64,000 bases of DNA from Lolium rigidum (lineage: Eukaryota; Streptophyta; Magnoliopsida; Poales; Poaceae), in assembly GCF_022539505.1 (NCBI RefSeq), contig NC_061510.1, forward strand, positions 401,432,249 through 401,496,248, read 5' to 3'. Position numbers and translations under genes: made by a program. This document shows positions 1 through 11,012 of this stretch, piece by piece (the first letter of the stretch is position 1; each line of letters begins with the position of its first letter). Below the pieces are notes generated by a model. It was not told the origin of the DNA and searched no databases. It was given only the letters and a program-made list of their open reading frames with translations.

Positions 1-301
1 AAATCTACAGATTAATTAATATGCCCTGCTTCCTCACAATGGGATCCTTGACTTTCAGAGTATGAGAACATTATTACACGCAAAAACATCACGAGAGAGA
101 AAAGGGATTGGAAGGGAAGGAGCTGGATTTGTCTCCTACTCCCTGATGTACTTTCAGAATTCAGATGGCATGCTGACACATCGAGAATAAACAAGGAAAA
201 GAAATGCTAGAGTTGCCAAATGTGCATGTGCTGCAGGCATATTGAAAACTTACTATAACTAGGGCGGAATTAGCTGATTAACAGCAGATAATGAGAACGG
301 A

Positions 302-496
302 TCAAAGCCACAGGGCTCCGGCCTGCTTCGGGACCGGCACGAGCTAGCCGGCGATGTGCATCGCCATGAGCCGGTCGAGCCCGCCCACCAGCTTGCCCTT
401 GATGAACACCGCCAGGAATGCCGTGTGGCGCTCCGCCGTCGTAGCCACTGGCGCCACGTCGTACGCGTCGACGACACCCTTATCGCTGCTTTCCAT
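302..496 (-). pseudogene. CC-type (ROXY) glutaredoxin C-terminal fragment, interrupted by a stop
   Basis: Read on the minus strand, the last 36 or so codons give VFIKGKLVGGLDRLMAMHIAG, an in-frame TAG (344-346), then LVPVPKQAGALWL and a TGA stop (302-304). This matches the C-terminus of plant-specific CC-type glutaredoxins: the GG-L-D region that follows the cis-Pro glutathione site, and the terminal ALWL motif that ROXY proteins use to bind TGA factors. The stop replaces what is normally a Glu codon (GAG to TAG). The CCMC/CCMS active-site half is absent. Codons upstream (from the ATG at 496) do not resemble a glutaredoxin, so the tail is fused to unrelated sequence. It cannot make a working redox enzyme. 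Confidence 0.75.
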
Positions 497-564
497 GGAG
501 GACCGAAGCGACGGAGAGCGCGGCTAGTTCGGCGTCGGTGGTGCCCTCGAGCATCGCCGAGTTG

Positions 565-735
565 GGCGTCCTTAGCGGCGCTATCCTTGGACGACCGGAG
601 CTGCTGGTGGTGCAGCTGTGCCTCCGCCCTGGCGCCCTCCTCAACTCCAAGCTAGCCGAGGCGCTCAACCTCGCCAGCTCCCTCGAGGAGGCCCGCGACA
701 ACTTCCACAAGGTCGCGAGTGCTCCGGGCGACAAG
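565..735 (+). pseudogene. Possible N-terminal fragment of a plant HflX-type GTPase
   Basis: One plus-strand frame reads PELLVVQLCLRPGALLNSKL followed by AEALNLASSLEEARDNF. From memory this resembles the stretch before the GTPase domain in plant HflX-like (ObgHflX) proteins, where a VVQ-x-LRP motif precedes a Leu/Ala-rich helix with a LANSLEE-like sequence. No G1-G4 nucleotide-binding motif follows, and the frame drifts into low-complexity Arg/Gly/Ala sequence. It lies about 70 bp from the oppositely oriented glutaredoxin tail, which suggests two captured or shuffled fragments. The identification is tentative. Confidence 0.35.
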
Positions 736-1890
736 GGTGGGTGCTCCCCGAGCTTGCCGAAGACGGCGGGGAGACCACTGGCCAGAGCCGTGCTGGCTGG
801 AGCACTGCGCTCGCCGGCCTGCCGCGTCCACCACGGCCTTCAGGAGCTCCCCGCGCGGGAGCTGGAGGCACAGGTCAATCTGTCCAGAATCGGCCAGAAT
901 CGGTTCGATCCGAGGTCGGCGATGGTCAATCCGGCCGGAATCGCCCAGAATCGACTGGGGCTGGTGGCGGCCAACGCGGGCTCGGGCGGTGCAGGCGCAA
1001 CATGGGCGCTGGAGCATCGATGCGGGCGGCGCGACAACAACACGGGCTCCAGCGTTGCGGCACGACACATGCGAAATCGAGCTTGAGTGGCACGGTGTGG
1101 CACGGCGCTGACGAAATCAGACTTGGCGAGGACTCCTCGCCGAGGAGGATGGGGTGGGGAAGAAGGGATGAGTGGTGGAGGAGGATGACAGAGGATTAAT
1201 TGCCAATTAATATGACACGTGGGCACGTGGGTGGACAAGTAGATGAATACACATCATATACCTGCTACAAATACGTATGTTGTAAAAAACGTGGTGCTCT
1301 CTCATTGGCTACTTTTCATCCTCGCCCGTACCCGGGTTCCATTCAGTATTTTCGCTATACCTGCTCCTTCACGCTCCTACGATTCACGTACGCGCTACCA
1401 AACTTTATTCAACAATACCGCGCGCGCGCGCAGCCGTATATATATAATTCTTTCTCCTACCTCAGTGTACGGTATTTGCATCCGGACACAGCTCCATTTT
1501 TGCTCAAAGATTAATTAGTCGCTGTTGGCGCGCCGTCGTGATTCCATCCATCACCAACTCTCTATCTACTACAGTACCTACTACTCTCCGTCTGCGCTTA
1601 ATTATTACTAACATTATATCACAAACCCGCCCCTAGAAGCACTCCTTACCGGATTTGCAACAAATCCGTGGATATGAGAGCTCCAGTCGCGTCGTCCAAA
1701 GCGATTTCAAGTGGCAGGGCCAATTCATCAGCGGCACGTTGAATTTTAACTTGACCGTCGCCTACCTCGCGACGAAATTATTGGCGCGTAACGACAGTGC
1801 AGTTCCCGCAGAGGCGCAACAAAGCGTCTCGTCGCGCCTAGCTCTGCGTGCCGGCGCTAATGAGCGCCACCGCTCCCCCGCCTCCCTCCG
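736..1890. other. No gene recognised: GC-rich filler, then AT-rich promoter-side DNA
   Basis: Up to about 1190 the sequence is GC-rich with overlapping open frames on both strands, none with recognisable domains. After 1200 it becomes AT-rich, with a short (CG)n/(TA)n run near 1417-1445. The last 300 bases lead into the B3-gene promoter. Confidence 0.5.
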
Positions 1891-1893
1891 GCC

Positions 1894-1900
1894 TATAAAA
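1894..1900 (+). promoter_or_regulatory. TATA box of the B3-domain gene
   Basis: TATAAAA sits in a GC-rich context 87 bases before the ATG at 1987. The intervening leader contains ACACAGAAACCCTAG, a sequence type often seen at plant transcription starts. Position and sequence fit a canonical core promoter. Confidence 0.7.
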
Positions 1901-1986
1901 GGGCCGCCTCTCATCGTCCCTATTACACAGAAACCCTAGCGCCTCTCTCCCCAACCCTAGCCGCCACCATCTCAAGAGTCGACACC

Positions 1987-2454
1987 ATGGCTGGTAGAGG
2001 CGGAGGCCGAGCTCGCGGCCATGGTCGTGGTCGTGGCCGCGGCCGCGACAGAGCTGCATGCTCGTCGTCGCCTGCGACGCCATCGTCGGACATGCAGGAC
2101 GAGGAGGGGCCCGTGCTGTTCGAGTTCATCATCGTCCTCAAGGGCGACCCACACGACATCCAGAGGCTGCCAGACACCTTCACCGACTTCGTCACCGGCG
2201 ACCAGCACCCGCGCTCGCTGCATCTGCGGGAGGATGACTGCGGCTGGTGGATCGTCGACGTGATATACGACGCGCGCGGCAAGATGTACCTCCACATCGG
2301 CTGGGAGAAGTCCGCGCGCTTCCACCGCCTCGAAGCCGGCTTCGTGCTCGTATTCTCCTACTTTGGCGACATGGACATGAGCTTCAAGGTGTTCGACGAG
2401 ATGCGTTACCGCCGGAACTACCACGGCGATAGCAACGACGAGGACGATGACTAA
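1987..2454 (+). CDS. Small B3-domain (DNA-binding-like) protein
   Basis: Intact single-exon frame of 155 residues. The ATG is in a strong plant context (GACACCATGGCT) and is preceded by a TATA box. Residues 3-23 are a Gly/Arg tract with RGRGR repeats, a low-complexity basic tail of the kind that contacts nucleic acid. Residues about 45-135 resemble the plant B3 fold: a FEFIIVL strand, LPDTFTDFVTG with the usual Leu-Pro helix entry, an RSLHLRE strand, a CGWWIV core, then GWEKSARFHRLEAGFVLVF, the GW-x-FxxxxxLxxGD-like B3 signature in a diverged Triticeae form. An acidic DSNDEDDD tail ends the protein. Single-domain B3 proteins of this sort form large lineage-specific grass families. Nuclear location and transcriptional function are inferred. 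Confidence 0.7.
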   Translation: MAGRGGGRARGHGRGRGRGRDRAACSSSPATPSSDMQDEEGPVLFEFIIVLKGDPHDIQRLPDTFTDFVTGDQHPRSLHLREDDCGWWIVDVIYDARGKMYLHIGWEKSARFHRLEAGFVLVFSYFGDMDMSFKVFDEMRYRRNYHGDSNDEDDD

Positions 2455-2819
2455 AGAGTGTTGTTTCTTCGAAACGAATATATGCACGAAGGTTTCTGGA
2501 TGTTCTTCCTTGGAAGAACCAACAGGGGCACCCTCACCAGCTGGATTTTCCAGTTTGGGTAACTGACTGTGCCCTCGAGTGTTCTTTCTTGGCAGCGAAC
2601 ACACTAAACCTTCGATGTCCGGCCTAGTTAGATTTAGTTCTTTTGCAATATTTTATATTTGTGTCAACCATGGTTCAAACTATGTATTAGTTTGTCGAAA
2701 ATCATGTTCTAAATTATATCTCCGTGTAAACCAGGTTTCCAATTATGTATTTTTTTGTGGAATATTTCTTCTCTTTATTGAAATAAAAATTCAAAAAAAA
2801 GAAGAGTATTTTAATGTTT

Positions 2820-2952
2820 GGGGGCGGTGTTTGGGGGACGCGGCTAGGGAGCGACATCCCCCAAGCGCGGCACGGACGAAACGCGTCCCCAAACGCTCCA
2901 TCCGGCGCCGTTTGGGGAACGATTTAGGGGACGCGACTGGAGATGTTGTGAC
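2820..2952. repeat. GC-rich fold-back repeat fragment
   Basis: A run of related GGGGACGCG / CGCGTCCCC blocks in both orientations gives a strong local fold-back. It ends in GACTGGAGATG, the end motif of the intact MITEs at 21496 and 33452. It looks like a truncated relative of that type. Confidence 0.4.
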
Positions 2953-3067
2953 TCTTTTCTAAATTCAATACCCTTACGTGCATGCCTTCAACGAGGTTTT
3001 CCTAACTCTCTTGGCAATACGGTGGGCATGCAAGCAGGAAAATCATACACGATGAGGACTTAATTGA

Positions 3068-3590
3068 TTGACACTAATTGCAGCGGTCAAGAGACCGAAA
3101 CGGGACAAAGGGTTTCCAGGTGCTCGCTCACATGCGATAGTGAGGTGGTCTCCGCCACCCTCCGGGATGCTGAAGATCCACGATGATTGTGCAGTAGCGA
3201 AGGTGCAGAATCGAGGAGCTGTGGGTGTTATCTGTCACGATGAGCACGACCTGCCGTGGTCTTCTAGGGAATGGTAAACCCTGAGGTTTTATCTGAGGTT
3301 TTATACAGCCACTAGACTGTGCTAAAGCACTGAAGGTCTCCAGGGATGACAACTGCTTGTTGCCTAGGATTGCCTCGGTGTTGTATTAACGCGGTCAATG
3401 GAGAGCCTTCGATGGGGGAACACTGCATGATCCTCATGAACACCGTGAAGCAAATATGGAGGCTCACATGACAGCTCTCCTTGCTACTACTCTAGCAATA
3501 AGACGTTACACATCCTCCTCCTGATTTCGATTTACCTGTAAACATTATGATTAGCTAATGAAAGCTTCGGCTGTTCTACTAAAAAAAGTG
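3068..3590 (+). mobile_element. LINE / RNase H-domain remnant (3' end)
   Basis: A frame from 3068 contains RWSPPPSGMLKI, then AVAKVQNRGAVGVICHDE. This matches the start of the plant LINE-type RNase H (RVT_3) domain, which begins W-x-PP-x-G-x-x-K-x-N-x-D. Here the catalytic-type Asp region reads HDD. Further frames carry VSRDDNCLL and EANMEAHMTALLA, fitting later parts of the same domain (EAN-x-x-AH near the C-terminus). Stops and frameshifts separate them. A short A-run (about 3580-3588) lies where a LINE tail would be. Non-functional. Confidence 0.5.
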
Positions 3591-3626
3591 GCACAATACG
3601 TATGTGTTGTGCACCTCGCATATATA

Positions 3627-3720
3627 ACAACAAGTTGGCGTATATTGGAAAAAATATAAACAACAACAAGTCGGCGTATTGGAAAAAAACAATATTAATT
3701 TCAGCATATGGAGGGAGTAA
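3627..3720. repeat. Short direct repeat and one Stowaway-type terminus
   Basis: ACAACAAGTYGGCGTAT plus TGGAAAAAA occurs twice (about 3627-3654 and 3660-3690). GGAGGGAGTA at 3710-3719 matches a right-hand Stowaway MITE end, but no left partner is visible. Confidence 0.4.
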
Positions 3721-5020
3721 CCACCCACATCTAATTAGTACTGACCAAATTTAAACACGTATGCATATAAACCTTAAGGAATTAACTAAGCGCCTGACCA
3801 AATTAGATTTCAGAGATTACTATTGAACCACAACAAATTGGTAGTGACCATATCCATCTACCCATCACCACCAGCCGCTGTCGGGGCACCGCCGTTGCCA
3901 TGGACCTCCTGCTACTCCGCCGGTGAAGCCTCATCTCCCCTTCGTCATCTGCAGCCATTCCACCGCCCACCATGGAGGACCAAGGCCGAACCGTTATCCT
4001 CTATAGCGAGTTGATCTCGGGCTATGGTCTGTGTTAGTGCTCAATTTGGTGGCTCCGAGCGGTGGGATAGAAAAAAAGGGAGGAAGATTGTGTGAGATGT
4101 TGGGAGAACACATCGACAATGGAAGACTTGCAAAGGGATAGAAGAGAGGGGTGGATGCACATGAAAATATTGTTATGATGGTCAATGCAAATGAAATATT
4201 AGTCATTGTCACTAGCTAGTTGCACCCTGTATCGCTAACACTGATTGAAGATCTGTCTACTCTTGTGCTAGCAAAGGATTTATTTTCCGAGCACATACAA
4301 TTTTTTTCCCGGTGACATTAAAATAACTCTTGATTAGATCACTTATAAATCAAACCAAAGCTAGTAGCAAGTGAATATAATTTATCTCAACTTGTCCAAA
4401 CATGGAGAGGTATGTACTGCTATAAAGCGGGGAATTTCGTTGTATGCACGCACGCATCTTCCCACCTAAACACGAACACTCCGATTTTACCTATTAGCAG
4501 TATGATGGAAAATCAATCGAAAACTAGACGTGTTTAAGCGCTTTCTTGCGTAGTCATAATACTAGTCGGACTACATCACGTTGATATATCACAAAAAATA
4601 TACCCATGTACACCTTTATTAAATAATAAACGTGAACTTTGACGAGACAAAAGTAGCGAATGGTATATAAATTTCGTTTAGGTCTTATATGCTTTATGTA
4701 TCTTAAGTTAGATTTCATTTGTGAATTGTATTAAGTTTACTAGATGCATCTTTTCGCATTAGTTGTTGATGAGTTACCACCGTTTTCAAAATTGCAATGT
4801 TCATGGATCAAATTTAGGCTCACATAGGGTCACTTTTACACATGTTGTTTGCTTTCATAGTAGCATGTCTCCTTATTTTGGTTTTGGTTTCCATGGAGAT
4901 CGATTTCAGGACAGAAGAGCAGCGTGAGAGGAGGTCACTAGGAGAGCTTGGGTGATTTTTTTTTGGAATCCCAATGTTACTCAAAAGAGACAAATACGCA
5001 GATTTGGGGATCATCCTAAA
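3721..5020. other. Intergenic; no gene recognised
   Basis: AT-rich DNA with scattered short open frames only. A small GC-rich patch at 3850-3990 has no recognisable domain. Confidence 0.5.
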
Positions 5021-5023
5021 AAA

Positions 5024-5039
5024 TTGGCGCGTTCCCGCC
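5024..5039 (+). promoter_or_regulatory. Possible paired E2F-like sites
   Basis: TTGGCGCG followed directly by TTCCCGCC lies about 120 bases before a GC-rich, leader-like stretch and the decayed gene at 5150. These match the E2F core (TTSSCGC) and would fit a former cell-cycle-type promoter. Sequence match only. Confidence 0.25.
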
Positions 5040-5149
5040 CTTTGCCTGGTGAACGAAATAGAATCCCGAAATGTGGGAGCGCCAAACAAACATGCCGCCA
5101 CGAATATTCAAAATATTTTGACGTGGGCTCAACTCAAGTGAAAGGAGTC

Positions 5150-5840
5150 GAAAACTATCGACCGACACCATCCTCCCCGTCTTCGATCCCCTTTCTCCGC
5201 TCCCGAGTCTCTCGCGTCACCGGGCCGCCTCCTCCTCGCCGGCTACGCCGCCCCACCTCGCCGCCCCTCTGTCCCTCCCTCGCCGCCCCTTCTCCTCTAC
5301 CACACCACCGGCTCCTCCTCGCCATACATCCCGGCGTGATTACCAGCGCCGCCGCGAAACCGTAGAACTGTAGAAGTGAGTAGGCCAGACCGGTGTCGAG
5401 GAACTCCACACGGTGCTGGCCCTCGCCGCCGCCGACGCCCGGGGCTAGGAGAGGCCGCTGTCAGAGCGGCTGGAGCTGCACAAGCCGTGGCCGACCATGG
5501 TGCCCGAGCAGCACCAGCAGCGGCAGGGGATGAAACCAGTGCTGGATGTCCTCGACGGCGCCCGCGTCGACCTCGCCCGCCACTGTAAGTTTCCGATCTG
5601 ATCTCCTAGCCTCCTCCCGGCCTTAATTCCATCTGGCTCAAGCTCGACCACGTGCAGAAAACGGAGGAGTGGATCGAGGCCAGCCTTCATCAGCTCCTGC
5701 CCGTATGTGCTCGCGCAAGGACAGGCCGCGCGCCGTCCAGAGCTGCAGCTGTCCGTGGACCCTGAAGCGCAAGGGGACGAAGACCTGGACATGCCCGACC
5801 ATGAGGAGCTCGGCCAACAATGGAAAGGTCGGGGTTTCCC
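5150..5840 (+). pseudogene. Decayed GC-rich gene fragment, family not recognised
   Basis: A pyrimidine-rich leader (5160-5330) is followed by coding-like GC-rich DNA. The most protein-like frame gives VEELHTVLALAAADARG, a stop, SERLELHKPWPTMVPEQ, then KPVLDVLDGARVDLARH. The last is followed by a donor-like GTAAG (5585), suggesting an old exon end. Downstream segments give DHVQKTEEWIEASLHQLLP, and in another frame RRPELQLSVDPEAQGDEDLDM. Frames change and stops intervene, so no full product is possible. The alternation of Leu/Ala helices and acidic linkers suggests a helical protein, but I cannot name it. The repeated exon-like modules downstream could be relics of its 3' part. Confidence 0.4.
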
Positions 5841-5919
5841 CCTGTTCTGCCATGTGCTATATTCTACCTGCAGGCTGCAGTGATTACTTTTGTTATTGTG
5901 AAATATGAGCTTCATCATC

Positions 5920-6630
5920 CACTGAATATTGAAGCTTGCACATGGTCACACTAGCTAGCTCGATCCCATTTATCAAATCGATTGTTTGCTTCCTGGTCAG
6001 ATGCCGCTTTGATGAGCGGTACGAGTAGACACCATCATACGGCTGCAACTGTACGTACAGATCAAGAAAGATCTATGTAGCTAGGCATGCAGACTTTGCG
6101 CCTAGTGTTCTGGAAGTTTCAGGTAGCTTTCGTTCATTCGTGCAGCAAATGGACAGTTTCAGGTAGCTAGCTAGCTGAATGATAGCTGAAGGTTCGTGTG
6201 TGTTATCTTGTGGTGTGTCTGTGGCATTGCTTCAGGTTGAGGTTCAACTGCTGTGTGTGTGGCTGCTCCAGAATGTCTTTTTGTTTTTTACATTCACGTT
6301 CAGACTAAAAATTGCAGCTAGCTAGGCAATGGCAATTGTGTCTGTGTGTGCTGTTGCGCAGCTTCAGGCTTGTGTTCTTGTGTTGTCCAACAAGTTTGAA
6401 CCGATTTTCCCATAGTGTGAAGTAAATCTGGCATGTTTATAGCTATTGTTAATACTTGCAAGATTGTAATAATTATCCAACAAATCTGGTTTTGAAATTA
6501 AGATACTTTGAACTGTCTGATTAGAAGTTGAAGAATCTTTATTGCTGTTAATAATCTTGTGACGATTACATTTACATGCCGAGGATCTCCATGCCACCGT
6601 GACAACTAGTTGCTGCTAATAAACGAAGCT
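5920..6630. other. Intergenic or former intron; nothing recognised
   Basis: T-rich, intron-like DNA with no conserved frame. It could be intron sequence of the decayed gene to the left. Confidence 0.35.
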
Positions 6631-6639
6631 TCTCTACAG

Positions 6640-7080
6640 CTGACCATGATGTCCTTACAGGATTATTACAAGGAGGACTATATGGCATCTGGAAGAAGCT
6701 ATAGTAGCTTCCATCTGTAGCCTGATGCATCATCACTTGGAGGAAGGAAGCTGGAAGGCCAACGGGGGATACAGGAAATCTCTATGTATGCAGCCTAGGC
6801 CGCGTGGTCATACATATGCAAGCAACTATGTTTTGTCATTTCCGGGCTGGTGTGCATCCCTTATGCGGTTATGCCTTGATGCTGATTGCTTGTTTGTTTT
6901 CTTGTAGACTAAACTTGTGGACGAGCTGATTTGCATGCTTGTAGGTCATATTGGGTTGTTCTGTATGCACTATTGTTTTGATTGGACTATTCTTGTTTGC
7001 TGTGCAGGTTTGAATGTCCAAAAACCAGCAAGGTCGTGGTGAATTTTCGAACATGCTTGCTAATTAATTTAGAAAAGGTA
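6640..7080 (+). repeat. Exon-like module, copy 1
   Basis: Contains GCTGACCATGATGTCCTTAC, then CCTGATGCATCATCACTTGG, and ends with TGTGCAGGTTTGAATGTCC and TGCTAATTAATTT. The same ordered landmarks recur in the next module (7382-7870). The TGTGCAG before GTTTGAATG looks like a splice acceptor. Confidence 0.5.
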
Positions 7081-7381
7081 AGAATGTCATTTGTCCTCTG
7101 ATTTATTTTCTATGTACTCATATATTGCTGTTTGATGTCGAGTTAAGAGTGCTAGTCTGTATATATGTCACATCTAGTTGAAGCACTCGATGCTTTTCCC
7201 TTTCAAGTTTCAACAATATATAAGTTGCTATATATGTCAATCTTGGTAGCTAGGTAGGCTGGGATATTATTTGGCATTGGATTATTTATGTATCATGAAT
7301 TTGCATGTTGATGTCGTATCTTACAAAATAAATCTGCTCTGCTTCAAAGCTGAGCACCATCATTCTTTGTCCTTACAAAAT

Positions 7382-7870
7382 CTGCTTCAAAGCTGACCAC
7401 CAACATTCTTTGTTCTTGCCGGAGGCTAACAACAGGAACCTGCCCTGCCTGATGCATCCATCACTTGGAAGGAACCAAGGGAGACACCATCATGTTGATG
7501 CCTTGGTCTACGACGTATATGGTCACAATGCATTGAGCCTCCCAAAATTTCAGGTCCAAGAGAAGTCCCTTAACACTAGCATTCACGTGTTGTATGTAAT
7601 AGCCGTCACAGGAAGGGATGGGATTGCAGAAACTTCTGTGCTGCTGTGCATTGGCATATCGTTTTCGTTTCTTGTTTGGTGTTGTTTGATGTTGCGGAAG
7701 TCCTAAAGATGGCTGCTGTTTGGTGCCTGATAGGTTGTGCTTTGTCCACAAGTATTGTCTAAATTGTACTAGTATTTGTTTGTTGTGCAGGTTTGGATGT
7801 ACAATAAACAGGCACTTTCATGCCAAAATTTTGAATGGCCTTGCTAATTAAATTTGATTGATTAGCAAGC
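7382..7870 (+). repeat. Exon-like module, copy 2
   Basis: Repeats the landmarks of copy 1 in the same order: GCTGACCACCAACATTC, CCTGATGCATCCATCACTTGG, TGTGCAGGTTTGGATGTAC and TTGCTAATTAAATTT. Just upstream, a 43-bp stretch (7339-7381) is also a short tandem duplicate of its beginning. Spacing to copy 1 is about 740 bp. Confidence 0.5.
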
Positions 7871-8542
7871 TCAACTGCTACTAGTTCGGTTTCTTAAAGA
7901 AAATTCTGTTCATCATGGAAAGAAGTAGGAAGAAACAGTATAGCTAGCCAGTTTGTTACGTGAGAGACACCTATATCGTTTTACTTGGGCAAGTTTGGCT
8001 GAGCGATGGAAGGAAAAAGGCTGAGCACATTGGCAGGTAGAGAATCGGTGGATGCTGGTCTAATTTGGTACCCAGAATCGGCCTTTGACTACATGTGGGA
8101 ATCGGTCTAATACGATGAGCTAGTGCATACCTCAGTGAATCGATCAATAAAATATGCAACAAGCTGGATGCCACATGTACATGGTAATCCCGATTCTATT
8201 TTCTAGCAAGGAGACATCATTATCGGGCAGAATTTGGAAGCAATCGCCTATCCTTTTCTAGTGATCGATTAATCGCTGGCTCGTTGGTAGGAGTATTTGG
8301 GTCTTTTCTTCTCCAAACAATCGTGCGTATCAGATGCACTAAAGGAACCAGGAGTTACGTTTTGATCTTTTCTTTTTACAGATATATATAGGCTTGCTCC
8401 GTTCGTTGGTTCCTTTTGATGAGCTAGCTAGCTAAGTGCGCACTTCATCCATCCATCCATCTATTCTCTCATTTCCAAATTAAAAACAAGCACATCGATC
8501 AGTCTAATACGATCATCGATCAGCTTAGTCCCTTTTTATGTA

Positions 8543-8668
8543 CTACCTCTGTCCATTTTTAGATGTCAAAATTTTATCTAAATTCGGATGTATGTAGACA
8601 CTTTTTTAGTATATAGATACATCCAAGTTTAAATGAATCTCCTGACATCTATTAATAGACGGAGGGAG
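8543..8668. mobile_element. Stowaway-type MITE
   Basis: Starts CTACCTCTGTCC and ends GACGGAGGGAG, flanked on both sides by TA. This is the Stowaway (Tc1/Mariner) terminal sequence and target duplication. The inside is AT-rich and self-complementary (ACATCC/GGATGT blocks). About 126 bp. Confidence 0.8.
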
Positions 8669-8934
8669 TAGCAAAATCATATTGTATAACCATTGGTGCG
8701 TGAACAGAAGTTCGTTTCTTCCTGGCAACGAAACCATACGTTGAGATATTCAGTGGGATAGTTCCATTGATGATTACTTGATCCCAGTTAAGCTTAGTTT
8801 ATTCCTTTGCCAAGTATTACACTTTCGCTATTAGGAGCAACTGTTGAGTCGATGACACACATTAGAACCATCTGTTGCACCTTTAAAGAGATTATAATTT
8901 ATTTATTATTCTTGAGAAATCTCCTATAGCGGAG

Positions 8935-9035
8935 CTGACCATCATTTCTTGTTCTTCTTAGAGGATAACGAGGTACCAGGTGGAGCCTGACGCATCGCTT
9001 TGAATGAAGCAGGCTGAAAGACCTTGGGTACAAGG
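8935..9035 (+). repeat. Exon-like module, copy 3 (partial)
   Basis: Shares GAGGATAACGAGGTA, CGCTTTGAA and GGCTGAAAGACCTTGGGT with copy 4 at 11512, and GCTGACCATCATT with copies 1 and 2. It lacks the later part of the module. Confidence 0.5.
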
Positions 9036-9039
9036 AGGT

Positions 9040-10140
9040 TTGAGTTTTTTAAGCACGGCTCGTTGATGACTCGCTAAGAGTAACTTCTATTGTAATTTAA
9101 ACGTCATTTCTCCGTGTCTGTCGTCCACTACGACTTGCGTTACCTTCAAAGCGACTGCGAACACGGAGAAGAGCTCAACACTTAAAGAAAAGTATAGGTT
9201 AGTTTTAGCAAGTCATAGACAAGCCATGATTCTTAAGGAAACAGTGGTTAGGGTAAGAGAGTCCTAGTGGACGTCCGCACGGTAGCAACGACGGATACAA
9301 AACGAGCCCACGACTTAATTTAAAGTAGAGGTTAGTTTTAGCGAGTCGTAGAAGTGCCTTGCTTTTCGAGGAAGCATCGGTTAGGGTAAAGCGAGTTGTA
9401 GTGGACATCGGCGCGGTAGAGACGACGGACACACTGTCACATAACTCAAAATATATGTTAGTTTTAGAAAGTCCTACCACACATCCGTGTGGTAATGATG
9501 ATGGACATGGAGACGAGCCCACCAAAGTAGAGGTTATTTTAGTGTCGATAAGCCGTACATTGTCTCAATGAAGTGCAGTTAAAAAGGGCGCGATAGCGCC
9601 GTGAAATACAAAATCCTATTACTACTCAATGGTATCTTAATGAAATAACGGTGTAAAAACATGCTAAAAATGCACTCATCATGTATCTCAAGAGTTCCTA
9701 TTATGTAAAGCTAGCTAGATTCATAATTTTAGTTAAAAGTTCAAATTTTCCAAAATAAACATAACAGGGCTTAGGGCAACTCGAGTCAGAAATCAGTGTG
9801 TGTCACAAGAAAACCGATAGAGTAACACATGTGGAGTGGGCGTCACTGCGGTAGGTACAACGGACATGAAGATTAGCCCACTACATCAACGAAATGAGCT
9901 GATATGGTAAGAGATACGTAGGCGAGATGTTCGTTTTCTCAAGGAAGAACTAGTTAGAGTAACATCAATCATAGTGGATGTCGGCGTGGTAGCGGTGACA
10001 GAGAAGAAGACGGGGCCTACGCATCAAGGAAAGCACTACCGAGGGTGACACGATTAAGAGAAAGTAGTGGTTAGGGTTTTGGAGTCCTAGACGAGTTGTG
10101 CTTCTCAAGAAAGTAGTAGTTGGGTCAAGGGCAACAGGTA
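9040..10140. repeat. Highly degenerate ~130-bp minisatellite
   Basis: Recurring ordered landmarks are GGTTAGTTTTAG, then GTCGTAG/GTCCTAG, CTTTTCGAGGAAG-like, GTTAGGGTAA, GTAGTGGACRTCGGCG, CGGTAG and GACGACGGACA. Best units begin near 9196, 9328 and 9457. Weaker versions occur to 10130. An inverted version (TCGTCCACTACGACTTGCG, about 9121-9139) stands at the left edge. Open frames here are incidental. Confidence 0.55.
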
Positions 10141-10769
10141 GTCAAGCAGCCACTTGTTTACGGGAGACATTTTGAGTTTCAAATATGCTATCATGTAGTT
10201 GACGGGTATCATTTCATGTGGAATCTTTTTGATAAATTTTTCTTTGGTGCATGTGTCATTTAAGGAACCAATAGACACACTTACAAATGTGATATTATGA
10301 GCTATTTTCTTGAGTAGCAATGTATTTTTCTGTATCCTCCAAAACTAATACTCTAGAAACAAATCTCTATGCATGTCTTTGTCGAGGCAGCAAATAATTT
10401 CTGTATCCATGAGATCGATGCCAACAATGCACACATGTGGTAGTAAAGATTTTTACGTGTTGCTTTTAGATTATTGCAGCAAATTAAAGGTTTCATTATT
10501 GCATGGGATTATGAAGAAAAAATATACATCATGGTTAGAAGTGGCAAATAATTCAAGATTGAATTTAAGAATGAATATTTTTATCAAAGTAAAACCTTAG
10601 TAAAGCGTAGAAGACACATAGCAGATCACATATAAAATATTATGTGAGATGGCTGCACAGCCAAACAGATAGTAGATCTAGCTATTTGTTTAGGTGACAC
10701 ATGACAAATTCTAAAGTAGCTGAAGCGATAGAGTGATATTTAGGAGTTAAACAAACTTACAAAAATACC

Positions 10770-11012
10770 CCCTCCTTGCTAAAATGTAGTGCATATACGA
10801 TTTTTTTGAAGTCAAACGATGCAAAATTTGACAAAGCATGTAGAAAATAATATCGACATGTACAATACAAAATTATTACCATTACATTCGTAATGATATA
10901 TATTTCATATAGTATACATTAAATATTGTAGATATAAATATTTTTATCATTAAACCTTGCCAAACTTTACATTATTTGTATCAAAGCTACACTTTAATTA
11001 TCCTCCGCAACA
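10770..11012. mobile_element. Degenerate Stowaway/Mariner-type MITE
   Basis: CCCCTCCTTGCTAAAATGTA at the left and TTATCCTCCGCAAC at the right are decayed CTCCCTCCG-type ends. The inside shows the typical layout: GAAGTCAAACGATGCAAAATT, an AT-rich centre, then CCTTGCCAAACTTTACATT in inverted relation. Confidence 0.65.

Noticed and set aside
356..1199. Several GC-rich plus- and minus-strand frames of 80-190 codons
   Set aside because: Low-complexity Arg/Ala/Gly translations without domains, overlapping each other; only the glutaredoxin and HflX-like segments were kept.
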